Origin: Pseudomonas sp. SL4(2022)
GTDB taxonomy: Bacteria; Pseudomonadota; Gammaproteobacteria; Pseudomonadales; Pseudomonadaceae
Direction of reading: 5' to 3'
Assembly (NCBI RefSeq): GCF_026625725.1
Contig: NZ_CP113060.1
Coordinates: 868,001 to 932,000 of the forward strand
DNA: 64,000 nt
A program made the position numbers and the translations under genes. A model generated the notes under the pieces. It saw nothing but the letters and a program-made list of their open reading frames with translations, had not been told where the DNA came from and made no database searches. Positions 1 through 8,606 of the stretch are shown piece by piece. The first letter of the stretch is position 1, and each line of letters starts with the position of its first letter.

Positions 1-756
1 ATCATACCGAGCACCGTGGAGCTGGGCGGCAAATCGCCAAACATCTTCTTCGAAGACATCATGCAGGCCGAGCCGAGCTTTATCGAAAAAGCCGCCGAAG
101 GCCTGGTGCTGGCCTTCTTCAACCAGGGCGAGGTGTGCACCTGCCCATCGCGCGCGCTGGTGCAGGAATCGATCTACCCGGCCTTTATGAAAGAGGTGAT
201 GAAGAAGGTCGAGCAGATCAAACGCGGCGACCCGCTGGACACCGACACCATGGTCGGCGCGCAAGCCTCCGAGCAGCAGTTCGACAAGATCTTGAGCTAC
301 CTGGAAATCGCCAAGCAGGAAGGGGCTGAGTTGCTCACCGGCGGCGCGGTGGAAAAACTCAGCGGCACCCTGGACGGCGGCTATTACATCCAGCCGACCC
401 TGCTCAAGGGCCACAACAAGATGCGCGTGTTCCAGGAAGAAATCTTCGGCCCGGTGGTCAGCGTCACCACCTTCAAGGACGAAGCCGAAGCCCTGGCAAT
501 TGCCAACGACACCGAGTTCGGCCTCGGCGCCGGCCTGTGGACCCGCGACATCAACCGCGCCTACCGCATGGGCCGGGCGATCAAAGCCGGTCGCGTGTGG
601 ACCAACTGCTACCACCTCTACCCCGCCCATGCTGCCTTCGGCGGCTACAAGAAGTCCGGCGTCGGCCGCGAAACCCACAAGATGATGCTCGACCACTATC
701 AGCAGACGAAAAACCTGCTGATCAGCTACGACATCAATCCGCTGGGGTTCTTCTGA
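1..756 (+). CDS. NAD-dependent aldehyde dehydrogenase, 5' end cut by window
   Basis: C-terminal half of an aldehyde dehydrogenase that oxidises an aldehyde to the acid with NAD(P)+; here probably acetaldehyde released by ethanolamine ammonia-lyase. The reading frame is open from base 1, so the first GTG at 16 is an internal valine and not a start. Visible family landmarks are the general-base glutamate in VELGGKSPN and the nucleophilic cysteine in [11 protein letters not shown], followed by the usual EEIFGPV and [11 protein letters not shown] blocks near the end. It is followed by an ethanolamine permease and eutBC, the same order as the ethanolamine cluster of P. aeruginosa (the family called ExaC/AldB-like there). 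Family assignment is secure; the acetaldehyde role is inferred from context. Confidence 0.93.
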   Translation: MIPSTVELGGKSPNIFFEDIMQAEPSFIEKAAEGLVLAFFNQGEVCTCPSRALVQESIYPAFMKEVMKKVEQIKRGDPLDTDTMVGAQASEQQFDKILSYLEIAKQEGAELLTGGAVEKLSGTLDGGYYIQPTLLKGHNKMRVFQEEIFGPVVSVTTFKDEAEALAIANDTEFGLGAGLWTRDINRAYRMGRAIKAGRVWTNCYHLYPAHAAFGGYKKSGVGRETHKMMLDHYQQTKNLLISYDINPLGFF

Positions 757-840
757 CGCACGCAGGCATTGGCAGCGAAAACGCCTCCTGCTTAGCTAAA
801 AGCGTCATTCGCCGTGCCAGCCGTAACATCCTGTTGCAGC

Positions 841-856
841 TGGCATAGGCGTTGCG
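841..856 (+). promoter_or_regulatory. Candidate sigma-54 (RpoN) promoter upstream of eat
   Basis: TGGCATAGGCGTTGCG matches the -24/-12 consensus TGGCAC-N5-TTGC with exact spacing and one mismatch. It lies 49 bp upstream of the permease ATG, between the aldehyde dehydrogenase and eat. Ethanolamine catabolism in P. aeruginosa is known to need RpoN and the enhancer-binding protein EatR, so an internal RpoN promoter for eat-eutBC is plausible. Not tested. Confidence 0.6.
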
Positions 857-904
857 TAGATCCGCAAGACTCTTGGTCTATTCCACTACTTAGGGCGGGT
901 ACTC

Positions 905-2275
905 ATGACTACAACAACGACACTCAAACCTACACTCGGCACCCTGCATCTATGGGGTATTGCCGTCGGCCTGGTGATTTCCGGTGAATATTTCGGCTGG
1001 AGTTACGGCTGGGGCAGCGCTGGCACACTGGGCTTTCTCGTCACCACGCTGATGGTGGCGGCGATGTACACCTGTTTTATCTTCAGCTTTACCGAACTGA
1101 CCACGGCCATTCCTCACGCGGGCGGCCCGTTCGCTTACAGCCGCAGGGCCTTTGGTGAAAAAGGCGGGCTGATTGCCGGGCTGGCTACCCTGATCGAGTT
1201 CGTCTTTGCGCCACCGGCGATTGCCATGGCCATCGGTGCGTACCTCAACGTGCAGTTTCCGGGGCTCGACCCCAAACTCGCCGCAGTCGGGGCTTACGCC
1301 GTCTTTATGACCCTGAACATCCTCGGCGTGAGCATTGCCGCGACCTTCGAGCTGATCGTCACCGTGCTCGCGGTGGGTGAGCTCCTTGTGTTTATGGGCG
1401 TGGTTGCACCGGGCTTCAGCTTCAGCAACTTCGCGCTGAACGGCTGGTCTGGCTCCGACACCTTCAGCACAGCCTCGATTGCCGGAATGTTCGCGGCGAT
1501 TCCGTTTGCCATCTGGTTTTTCCTCGCCATCGAAGGCGCGGCCATGGCCGCCGAAGAAGCCAAAGACCCGAAACGCACCATTCCGCGCGCGTATGTCAGC
1601 GGCATCCTGACCCTGGTATTCCTGGCCATCGGCGTGATGATCATGGCTGGCGGCGTCGGCGACTGGCGTCAACTGTCGAACATCAATGACCCGCTGCCGC
1701 AAGCGATGAAGGCGGTGGTCGGTGACAACTCCGGCTGGCTACACATGCTGGTGTGGATCGGCCTGTTCGGCCTGGTGGCGAGCTTCCACGGCATCATTCT
1801 CGGCTACTCGCGACAGTTCTTCGCCCTGGCGCGCGCCGGTTACCTGCCTGCCGGGCTGGCCAAGCTGAACCGTTTCCAGACACCGCACCGGGCCATCCTG
1901 GCGGGTGGCGCAATCGGTATCGCCGCAATCTACAGCGATGGCCTGATCAACCTGCAGGGCATGAGCCTGACGGCGGCAATGATCACCATGGCCGTATTCG
2001 GCGCCATCGTCATGTACATCATGAGCATGCTCAGCCTGTTCAAATTGCGCAAAACCGAGCCAAACTTGGAGCGCAGCTTCCGCGCGCCGGGCTATCCGAT
2101 TGTTCCAGGCATCGCCCTTGCATTGGCCCTGGTCTGCCTGGTGGCTATGGCCTGGTTCAACCCGGTTATTGGCCTGGTCTTCGTAGGCTTTATGGCTGTC
2201 GGTTTTATCTACTTCCAACTGACCCACAAGCAGCGCTCCGAAGCACCGGCTGACGCCATGCTAACCGGCGTTTAA
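905..2275 (+). CDS. eat: Ethanolamine permease (APC superfamily)
   Basis: 456-residue polytopic inner-membrane protein, about 12 hydrophobic segments, of the amino acid-polyamine-organocation family. The N-terminal stretch GTLHLWGIAVGLVISGEYFG and the following GW-rich segment are typical of ethanolamine permeases, and the protein lies directly upstream of eutB and eutC. It would import ethanolamine for deamination. The ATG at 905 is preceded by GGGCGGGT, a usable ribosome site. A sigma-54-like promoter lies just upstream and two hairpins follow the stop codon before eutB. Confidence 0.93.
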   Translation: MTTTTTLKPTLGTLHLWGIAVGLVISGEYFGWSYGWGSAGTLGFLVTTLMVAAMYTCFIFSFTELTTAIPHAGGPFAYSRRAFGEKGGLIAGLATLIEFVFAPPAIAMAIGAYLNVQFPGLDPKLAAVGAYAVFMTLNILGVSIAATFELIVTVLAVGELLVFMGVVAPGFSFSNFALNGWSGSDTFSTASIAGMFAAIPFAIWFFLAIEGAAMAAEEAKDPKRTIPRAYVSGILTLVFLAIGVMIMAGGVGDWRQLSNINDPLPQAMKAVVGDNSGWLHMLVWIGLFGLVASFHGIILGYSRQFFALARAGYLPAGLAKLNRFQTPHRAILAGGAIGIAAIYSDGLINLQGMSLTAAMITMAVFGAIVMYIMSMLSLFKLRKTEPNLERSFRAPGYPIVPGIALALALVCLVAMAWFNPVIGLVFVGFMAVGFIYFQLTHKQRSEAPADAMLTGV

Positions 2276-2281
2276 GATGCA

Positions 2282-2347
2282 CCGCTGTCGTGCTAAAGCT
2301 CGACAGCGGCCCCATTCAGGTGCACATGCTGAACGGCATGTGCACCT
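2282..2347 (+). repeat. Two tandem hairpins between eat and eutB
   Basis: First inverted repeat: CCGCTGTCG at 2282-2290 pairs with CGACAGCGG at 2301-2309. Second: AGGTGCACATGC at 2318-2329 pairs with GCATGTGCACCT at 2336-2347, a perfect 12-bp stem with a 6-nt loop. Neither has a T tract, so they are not ordinary terminators. They may protect mRNA ends or tune the eat to eutB expression ratio. Confidence 0.6.
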
Positions 2348-2383
2348 CAGCAGTAACCAGCCGGATCAGGAGCCTATCGACAG

Positions 2384-3778
2384 ATGACCGGTTTCTCTCA
2401 TAGCGTCGGCACTCAGACGTACCGTTTTGACAGCCTCGCCGAGGTCATGGCCAAGGCCAGTCCGGCGCGCTCCGGCGACTATCTCGCGGGTGTTGCTGCC
2501 AGCAATGCCGGTGAGCGGGTCGCGGCGCAAATGGCCCTGGCTGATATTCCACTCAAACACTTCCTCAATGAGGCACTGATTCCCTACGAGGCTGATGAGG
2601 TCACCCGGCTGATCATCGACAGCCATGACCTGGCGGCCTTCGCCCCGGTCAGCCACCTGACGGTCGGTGGCTTCCGCGACTGGCTGCTCGACGACAGCGC
2701 CGATGAAGCCAGCCTGCGCGCCCTCGCCCCCGGACTGACGCCAGAAATGGCGGCAGCGGTATCGAAGATCATGCGCGTGCAGGACTTGGTGCTAGTGGCG
2801 CAGAAAATCCGTGTGGTCAGCCGTTTTCGCAACACTGTCGGCCTGCGCGGGCGTATGTCCACCCGCCTGCAACCGAATCACCCGACCGATGAGCCGGCCG
2901 GCATTGCCGCGAGCATTCTCGACGGCCTGCTGTACGGCAACGGCGACGCCATGATCGGCATCAACCCGGCCACCGACAGCATCAGTTCGATCTGCGACAT
3001 GCTGAAGATGCTCGACGGCATCATCCAGCGTTATGAAATCCCCACCCAGGCCTGCGTGCTGACCCACGTCACCACCTCGATCGAGGCGATCAACCGGGGC
3101 GTGCCACTGGACCTGGTGTTTCAGTCAATTGCCGGCACCGAGGCGGCCAACGCCAGCTTTGGCGTCAGCCTGAAGATCCTGCAGGAAGGCTATGACGCCG
3201 GCCTGAGCCTCAACCGTGGCACCCTCGGCAACAACCTCATGTACTTTGAAACCGGCCAAGGCAGCGCACTGTCCGCCGGTGCCCACCATGGCCTCGACCA
3301 ACAGACCTGCGAGACCCGTGCCTACGCGGTGGCCCGCCACTTCAAACCGTTTCTGGTGAACACCGTGGTCGGTTTTATCGGCCCGGAGTACCTTTATAAC
3401 GGCAAGCAGATCATCCGCGCCGGCCTGGAAGACCACCTCTGCGGCAAGTTGCTGGGCCTGCCGATGGGCTGCGACATCTGCTATACCAATCACGCCGAAG
3501 CCGACCAGGACGACATGGACGTGCTGCTCACGCTGCTCGGCGTGGCCGGAATCAACTTCATCATGGGCATCCCCGGCTCAGACGACGTGATGCTCAACTA
3601 CCAGACCACCTCCTTCCATGATGCGCTGTATGCCCGGCAGAGCCTGGGATTAAAGCCGGCGCCCGAGTTCGAAGGCTGGTTGCAGCGCATGGGCATTTTC
3701 ACCCAGGCCGATGGCCGTCCGCGTATGGGTAACAGCCTGCCGCCGGCGTTTCGCCAGGCCCTGGCGCAGCTTGGTTAA
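2384..3778 (+). CDS. eutB: Ethanolamine ammonia-lyase large subunit
   Basis: 464 residues, full length for EutB. With EutC it forms the adenosylcobalamin-dependent lyase that splits ethanolamine into acetaldehyde and ammonia; EutB supplies the TIM-barrel active site. The family segment [11 protein letters not shown] is visible near residue 370, and the chain runs without breaks. EutC follows after 14 bp with an AAGGAG ribosome site, so the two subunits are co-translated. There are no microcompartment genes here, matching the short, shell-free ethanolamine pathway of pseudomonads. Confidence 0.97.
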   Translation: MTGFSHSVGTQTYRFDSLAEVMAKASPARSGDYLAGVAASNAGERVAAQMALADIPLKHFLNEALIPYEADEVTRLIIDSHDLAAFAPVSHLTVGGFRDWLLDDSADEASLRALAPGLTPEMAAAVSKIMRVQDLVLVAQKIRVVSRFRNTVGLRGRMSTRLQPNHPTDEPAGIAASILDGLLYGNGDAMIGINPATDSISSICDMLKMLDGIIQRYEIPTQACVLTHVTTSIEAINRGVPLDLVFQSIAGTEAANASFGVSLKILQEGYDAGLSLNRGTLGNNLMYFETGQGSALSAGAHHGLDQQTCETRAYAVARHFKPFLVNTVVGFIGPEYLYNGKQIIRAGLEDHLCGKLLGLPMGCDICYTNHAEADQDDMDVLLTLLGVAGINFIMGIPGSDDVMLNYQTTSFHDALYARQSLGLKPAPEFEGWLQRMGIFTQADGRPRMGNSLPPAFRQALAQLG

Positions 3779-3792
3779 TCAAGGAGCCGCTT

Positions 3793-4605
3793 ATGTACGA
3801 TGACAGCCCCCTCAGCGGCGCCAGCGAAAATCCCTGGCAGCAACTGCGCAACCTAACCCCTGCGCGCATCGCGCTCGGCCGTGCCGGCACCAGCATGCCG
3901 ACCCGTGCACAGCTGGATTTTCAATACGCCCACGCCCAGGCCCGCGATGCCGTGCACCTACCGTTTGATCACGCCACGCTGGCTGCCAACCTGGCTCACC
4001 AGCATCGGCAGAGCTTGCTGCTGCACAGCGCCGCCAAGGACCGCGACACCTACCTGCAACGCCCGGACCTGGGTCGACGCCTGAGTCACGAGTCCGCAGA
4101 ACTGCTGGACCAGCACCGGGAGAACAACCCGGATGGTTATGACCTGGCCATCGTCGTCGCCGACGGCCTCTCCGCGCTGGCCGTGCATCGCAATGCCCTG
4201 CCGATGATTGAGCGCATCGAAGAAAACGCCGCAACTGAAGGCTGGCGCGTATCTCCTATCGCGCTGGTCAACCAGGGGCGCGTCGCAATAGCCGATGAAG
4301 TGGCCGAACGGCTTGGTGCTCGTATGGTGGTGATTCTGATCGGCGAGCGTCCCGGTCTGAGTTCACCGGACAGCCTGGGTTTGTACTTCACGTATGCGCC
4401 ACGGGTAGGCCTGACCGATGCATACCGCAACTGCATTTCCAACGTCCGCCTGGAGGGGCTGAGCTATGCCATGGCCAGTCACCGCCTGTTCTACCTGATG
4501 CGCGAAGCCTGCCGCCGCCAACTGTCAGGGGTCAACTTGAAGGATGAAGCCGAAGTTCCCGTGCTGAATGGCGGCGCCGCACGCGACAACTTCCTACTCG
4601 GTTAG
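3793..4605 (+). CDS. eutC: Ethanolamine ammonia-lyase small subunit
   Basis: 270 residues, within the usual size for proteobacterial EutC. It completes the lyase by forming, with EutB, the pocket for adenosylcobalamin. The conserved [14 protein letters not shown] stretch is near residue 120 and the [20 protein letters not shown] block follows around residue 196. The start at 3793 has AAGGAG seven bases upstream and lies 14 bp after the eutB stop. A weak inverted repeat (GCCCG...CGGGC) just after the stop codon may end the transcript. Confidence 0.96.
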   Translation: MYDDSPLSGASENPWQQLRNLTPARIALGRAGTSMPTRAQLDFQYAHAQARDAVHLPFDHATLAANLAHQHRQSLLLHSAAKDRDTYLQRPDLGRRLSHESAELLDQHRENNPDGYDLAIVVADGLSALAVHRNALPMIERIEENAATEGWRVSPIALVNQGRVAIADEVAERLGARMVVILIGERPGLSSPDSLGLYFTYAPRVGLTDAYRNCISNVRLEGLSYAMASHRLFYLMREACRRQLSGVNLKDEAEVPVLNGGAARDNFLLG

Positions 4606-4742
4606 CCCGGTTTTATCGGGCGTAGCAGGCAAACACCTGTTTGGATTGCACTTTCAAACTGCTTTAGGCAGCATCGTGGGCGTTTACAGGCAGCGCGGCC
4701 GTGTTGCCAAAGCCATCCACATGACTGAAGTCGAGGCTCACC

Positions 4743-5210
4743 ATGCGCATTGTCCAAGCGACCCTGGAGCATCTGGATCAACTCACGCCACTGTTCGTCA
4801 ATTACCGCGAACACTTCGGCCAGTTGCCTTACCCTGAATCCTCGCGCAAATTTCTGGAAAAACGCATCAGCCGCAAGGAGTCCGTGATCTACCTGGCCAT
4901 GCCAGACGATGACGACAAAATCCTTGGCTTTTGCCAGCTTTATTCAAGCTTTTCGTCGCTGTCGCTCAAGCGCGTATGGATCCTCAACGACATCTATGTC
5001 TGCCAGGACGCGCGCCGTCAGCTGGTGGCAGACCGCCTGATTCAAACGGCCAAGCAGATGGCCAAAGAGACCCATGCCGTGCGTCTGCGCGTGGCCTCCA
5101 GCATCGACAACAGCGTTGCGCACAAACTCTATGAATCCATCGGTTTCAAAGAAGACACCGAGTTCAAAAGTTTTGTCCTGCCGATCACCGAAGACTTCAC
5201 CGCGCCCTAA
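4743..5210 (+). CDS. GNAT-family N-acetyltransferase
   Basis: 155-residue single-domain acetyltransferase of the GNAT fold. The acetyl-CoA loop is seen around residues 83-102 as DIYVCQDARRQLVADRLIQT, and the C-terminal ASSIDNSVAHKLYESIGF motif is typical. It transfers acetyl from acetyl-CoA to an unknown amine. In P. aeruginosa an acetyltransferase also follows eutC, so the neighbourhood is conserved, but no role in ethanolamine use is established. Substrate unknown. Confidence 0.88.
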   Translation: MRIVQATLEHLDQLTPLFVNYREHFGQLPYPESSRKFLEKRISRKESVIYLAMPDDDDKILGFCQLYSSFSSLSLKRVWILNDIYVCQDARRQLVADRLIQTAKQMAKETHAVRLRVASSIDNSVAHKLYESIGFKEDTEFKSFVLPITEDFTAP

Positions 5211-5221
5211 GCCGCCCCCAG

Positions 5222-5246
5222 CCAGCGCTGCAGCATGCAGCGCTGG
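5222..5246. terminator. Perfect hairpin between convergent genes
   Basis: CCAGCGCTGCA at 5222-5232 pairs with TGCAGCGCTGG at 5236-5246 around a 3-nt loop. It fills the gap between the convergent GNAT gene and the pseudokinase gene, touching the latter's stop. It has no T tract on either side, so a terminator role is likely by position only. Confidence 0.5.
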
Positions 5247-6845
5247 TCAGCCGTTCAGGCTCAGCCATAGACCAATGCCCAGGTGTGCCAGTAACAGACC
5301 AAGCACAATCAGGCGCCAGGGCGAGCGGTCACGCCCTGTGTGCAGCCTCGGTTCGCGCTGCGTCAGCAACGGCTGACGCAGCGCCAGCTCGAACTCCGAC
5401 AAGGCTTCAAAACGCGCCTCCGGCCTGGGCGCCAATGCCCGCGCCAGCACACCATCCCAGCCCACCGGTAGCTGCACACTGAACGACGCCAGCGCTACAT
5501 AGCGGCTATTGCCGTCGACATCCGCCCGCGCCACGTCCGGCCAACGTCCACAGAACAACCAGTACGCCAGCGCAGCCAGGGCGAACTGGTCAGCACGCCC
5601 ATCCAGGGCTTGCCCGCTACGGACCTCAGGTGCCAGCGGCACGGCCTCAACCGGCAGCGCCTGCCGTGGAACACCTGGAATCAGCGCGGCATGTTCGGGC
5701 AACAGCAGCACCCGACCGCCGTCATTCACCAGAATATTGCGCGGATCCAGCCACAGCCCCTGCATACCACGCCGCTGCAACCCGCGCACCGCGGCGATCA
5801 ACTGCTCAAGCAAGGCCAACAGCGTCAAGCCATCGACCGGACCATGCGCGGCCATCCAGTCGACCAGGCTGCGCATGCCACTGGCAGGCGGCTCCAGCAG
5901 CACAAAGGCATGCTCACGCGGCTGATGCGATGACAGTAAGTGCGGCAGGCTGCTCACCAGGCTGCGCCGCAGCACCCATTCGCGCTGCCAGAAAACCTCA
6001 TCGGCCGCCTGCTCGGCCAGCCAAAGCAGTGCCTCCCGGCCACAGGGGTCGGTGGCGCGGAACAGCCGTCCCGGTGGGCCAAACGGGCATACAGAGAGCA
6101 GCACCCAGCCATCCAGTTGCACACCGGGTTGCGCATGCTGCACGGCAGGCCAGTGCGCACGTGCAGTCTTTACCGCCGCCTGCTCAGCGGCGCCCGGCTG
6201 CAGCAAAACCGCCGCCCCAGGCGCCTGTAGCAAGGGCGTGAGCAGCGTTTGCAGGGCCGACGTATCGAGTTCTGCATCAAGTCCGCGCCAGCCTTGCAAA
6301 TCGACCACATCCAGCAACGGCTGCGGGGCCATCAGCACTCGCTCGCCTGCACTCAGAAGCAGGTGATGCTGCACCAGTGCCAGCTCGGCCTGAGTCCCCA
6401 ACTGCAACCCCTCACGTCCCATCAGGCGGGTCAACGCCGTGTGCTGAAAACGCTGCAGGCCAATAGACCCCGCCTGGAAGAACTGCGCCTCTGCACCCTG
6501 GACCAGTAGCAGCCCAGCATGCAGTTGAGCCGTGCTACGCCCGGCCTGACGCTGACGAAACAGCTGCTGATTGAGCGCCGCCAGCACCTGGCGTGCCGCC
6601 TGAGCTTCGCTCCAGCCTGCGGGAGTGCTGCAAAAGTCCGCCAGCAGCCCATCAAGACAGGCCTCCAGCGTACGCACCACATCAGTGCAGTCACGCGCCC
6701 AGAGCAGCGCGATCACCAGCAGCGGCGCACGCCCTTCACGCCCTGGCAGCCAGGTCGCGCGAGCACGTGCAGCCTGGCCGGGCAGGTCAAGACCGTTGCC
6801 GCAGAGCAGCTTGATGGCGGGATGATGCAGACGCTCGATCGACAT
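5247..6845 (-). CDS. Membrane-anchored degenerate PP2C phosphatase / pseudokinase fusion
   Basis: 532 residues. Residues about 1-235 look like a worn PP2C-type phosphatase domain: the usual GDSR motif is replaced by QAGSIGLQR and metal-binding aspartates are not apparent. Residues about 245-500 follow the protein-kinase fold, but the HRDxKxxN catalytic loop reads WLDPRNILVND near residue 360 and the DFG position reads LLPEH, so catalysis is doubtful. A single C-terminal membrane segment (LIVLGLLLAHLGIGLWLSL) anchors it. Pseudomonas carries intact PP2C-kinase fusions elsewhere; this looks like a pseudo-enzyme relative. It is divergent from mtfA. Function unknown, fold assignment moderate. Confidence 0.75.
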   Translation of the reverse strand: MSIERLHHPAIKLLCGNGLDLPGQAARARATWLPGREGRAPLLVIALLWARDCTDVVRTLEACLDGLLADFCSTPAGWSEAQAARQVLAALNQQLFRQRQAGRSTAQLHAGLLLVQGAEAQFFQAGSIGLQRFQHTALTRLMGREGLQLGTQAELALVQHHLLLSAGERVLMAPQPLLDVVDLQGWRGLDAELDTSALQTLLTPLLQAPGAAVLLQPGAAEQAAVKTARAHWPAVQHAQPGVQLDGWVLLSVCPFGPPGRLFRATDPCGREALLWLAEQAADEVFWQREWVLRRSLVSSLPHLLSSHQPREHAFVLLEPPASGMRSLVDWMAAHGPVDGLTLLALLEQLIAAVRGLQRRGMQGLWLDPRNILVNDGGRVLLLPEHAALIPGVPRQALPVEAVPLAPEVRSGQALDGRADQFALAALAYWLFCGRWPDVARADVDGNSRYVALASFSVQLPVGWDGVLARALAPRPEARFEALSEFELALRQPLLTQREPRLHTGRDRSPWRLIVLGLLLAHLGIGLWLSLNG

Positions 6846-6956
6846 TGGCAGCCCTCCCGGGTCGTATACCCTGAGGTCACTGCAGCCTTTGTGCCGACTT
6901 GCCCAGCGCCGCAGCCCGGCTTAAGGTGGGGACACCCTAGCGTTCGAGCCGAGTCT

Positions 6957-7796
6957 ATGTGGTCGTTCCGTGCCTGGCGTCGCCAGCGCATCCTTGCCCG
7001 TCACCCTATCAGCCCCGCGCAATGGCAGGCCGTGTTGCAGCGCTTACCCATCCTCGACGGCCTGAATGAACACGAACAGCAGCGCCTGCGCGAGCGCGCC
7101 GTACTGTTTCTGCATCACAAACACCTCAGTGCCCTGCCCGGCGTCGAACTGGACGGCCATACACGCCTGCTGTTGGCAGTACAGGCCGAACTGCCACTGC
7201 TGCACCTGGCCGACCTCAACTGGTATCAGGGCTTCCATGAAATCGTCCTGTATCCGGATGATTTCGTCAGCCCGCAGCGCCACCGCGACGCCAGCGGCGT
7301 GGTCCATGAATGGGATGGCGAACACAGCGGTGAGGCCTGGCTGCAAGGCCCAGTGATCCTCGCCTGGCCGGGTGTGTTGGCCAGCGGCCAGTGGGACGGC
7401 TACAACCTGGTGATCCACGAACTGGCGCACAAGCTGGACATGCTCAATGGCGACGCCAATGGTCTGCCGCCGCTGCACAGCAATATGGCCATTCAGGATT
7501 GGGCCAAGGCCATGCAGAGCGCCTTTGACCAGATGAACGCCGAGCTGGATGCTAACCCCGACACCGAAACCGCCATCGACCCTTACGCCGCCGAAGACCC
7601 GGCCGAGTTTTTTGCCGTCACCAGCGAATACTTCTTCAGCGCCCCCGACCTGCTCGCCGGTGCCTTCCCGGCGGTGTACGCGCAGCTGGCGCTGTTCTAT
7701 CGACAGGACCCACTGGCGCGCCTGGAACAGTTGCAGGCCAGCAACCCGGACTATCAGGTCAGAACCGAAGACCATGAGTTCGCGACCAATGGCTAG
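6957..7796 (+). CDS. mtfA: MtfA-like zinc-dependent peptidase (M90 family)
   Basis: 279 residues. The zinc-binding HExxH motif is HELAHKLD near residue 154, with the downstream acidic helix AEDPAEFFAVTSEYFF supplying the third ligand, as in MtfA, the cytosolic peptidase that in E. coli responds to Mlc. The open frame extends upstream to 6519, but that part overlaps the divergent pseudokinase gene antisense, and homology starts with MWSFRAWRRQR, so ATG 6957 is chosen. In P. aeruginosa the homologue also lies just upstream of ppa. Physiological substrate in Pseudomonas is not known. Confidence 0.9.
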   Translation: MWSFRAWRRQRILARHPISPAQWQAVLQRLPILDGLNEHEQQRLRERAVLFLHHKHLSALPGVELDGHTRLLLAVQAELPLLHLADLNWYQGFHEIVLYPDDFVSPQRHRDASGVVHEWDGEHSGEAWLQGPVILAWPGVLASGQWDGYNLVIHELAHKLDMLNGDANGLPPLHSNMAIQDWAKAMQSAFDQMNAELDANPDTETAIDPYAAEDPAEFFAVTSEYFFSAPDLLAGAFPAVYAQLALFYRQDPLARLEQLQASNPDYQVRTEDHEFATNG

Positions 7797-7830
7797 GCAT
7801 CCCGGCGTAGCAACGCTTGGGGAATATGCC

Positions 7831-7836
7831 TATAAT
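7831..7836 (+). promoter_or_regulatory. -10 element of ppa promoter
   Basis: A perfect TATAAT lies 39 bp upstream of the ppa start codon, in the short gap after mtfA. No clear -35 box is seen at 17 bp. Confidence 0.6.
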
Positions 7837-7874
7837 CGCGCCACTTTTTTGGCCCACCCCTCGGGAGTCGCCCC

Positions 7875-8402
7875 ATGAGCTACAGCAAGATCCCGGCTGG
7901 TAAAGACCTGCCGAACGACATCTACGTCGCCATCGAGATCCCAGCCAATCACGCGCCGATCAAATACGAAATCGACCACGACAGCGATTGCCTGATGGTC
8001 GACCGTTTCATGGCCACCCCGATGTTCTACCCGGCCAACTACGGTTTTATCCCGCACACCCTGGCGGACGACGGCGATCCCCTCGACGTGCTGGTCGTGA
8101 CGCCGTACCCAGTGGCTCCTGGCTCAGTCATCCGCGCCCGTCCAGTTGGCGTACTGCTGATGAGCGACGAAGCCGGCGGCGATGCCAAGCTGGTTGCCGT
8201 ACCGCATGACAAACTCACCGTGCTGTACAAAGATGTACAGGAATACACCGACCTGCCCGCTCTGCTGATCGAGCAGATCAAGCACTTCTTCGAGAACTAC
8301 AAAGATCTGGAGAAGGGCAAGTGGGTCAAGGTTGAAGGTTGGGCTGGCGCCGACGAGGCCCGCAACCTGATTAACAAGGCGGTCGCGGCTTACCAAAAAT
8401 AA
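7875..8402 (+). CDS. ppa: Inorganic pyrophosphatase (family I)
   Basis: 175 residues, the standard size. Hydrolyses pyrophosphate to two phosphates in the cytoplasm, pulling biosynthetic reactions forward. The metal-binding signature [10 protein letters not shown] is complete near residue 65, and the start [18 protein letters not shown] is typical of gammaproteobacterial Ppa. A TATAAT lies upstream. Its terminator doubles as the left boundary of the genomic island, so the coding region and terminator remain intact after integration. Confidence 0.98.
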   Translation: MSYSKIPAGKDLPNDIYVAIEIPANHAPIKYEIDHDSDCLMVDRFMATPMFYPANYGFIPHTLADDGDPLDVLVVTPYPVAPGSVIRARPVGVLLMSDEAGGDAKLVAVPHDKLTVLYKDVQEYTDLPALLIEQIKHFFENYKDLEKGKWVKVEGWAGADEARNLINKAVAAYQK

Positions 8403-8417
8403 GTCGGGACTCCCCCT

Positions 8418-8447
8418 AAAAGCCGGCCACAAGCCGGCTTTTTTATT
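8418..8447 (+). repeat. attL: direct repeat coinciding with the ppa terminator
   Basis: 30 bp identical to 27739-27768. It is a rho-independent terminator: stem GCCGGC / GCCGGC extended by AA/TT, followed by six T. It ends ppa transcription 16 bp after the stop codon. Identity of the core at both island ends, and the integrase starting 160 bp inside, support its being the attachment core. Confidence 0.8.
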
Positions 8448-8560
8448 TTCCGATCACTTCCTAGAAAATCCAAGACAACCTGCAGGAGTCTAGATATTCA
8501 AAGGCCTTCAGCGCAGAATCCGTCCAACACAATCTTATTACTATCCACCCCATCCAACGA

Positions 8561-8584
8561 ATAAGTGGGGGGATAAGTGGGGGG
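8561..8584 (+). repeat. Tandem 12-bp G-rich repeats, probable left integrase arm sites
   Basis: ATAAGTGGGGGG occurs twice in tandem (8561-8572 and 8573-8584), directly followed by GATG. Similar 12-bp pairs lie at 27664-27687 inside the right end and at 30367-30392. Position just inside each att core and upstream of the integrase suggests arm-type binding sites. Confidence 0.6.
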
Positions 8585-8606
8585 ATGTGTATGTATCTGA
8601 CCGCGT

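Noticed and set aside
6519..6956. N-terminal extension of the MtfA frame
   Set aside because: Antisense to the pseudokinase gene; family homology begins at ATG 6957.
8418..8606. tRNA gene as the integration target
   Set aside because: No tRNA-like cloverleaf or CCA-ended sequence at either boundary; the shared core is a terminator.
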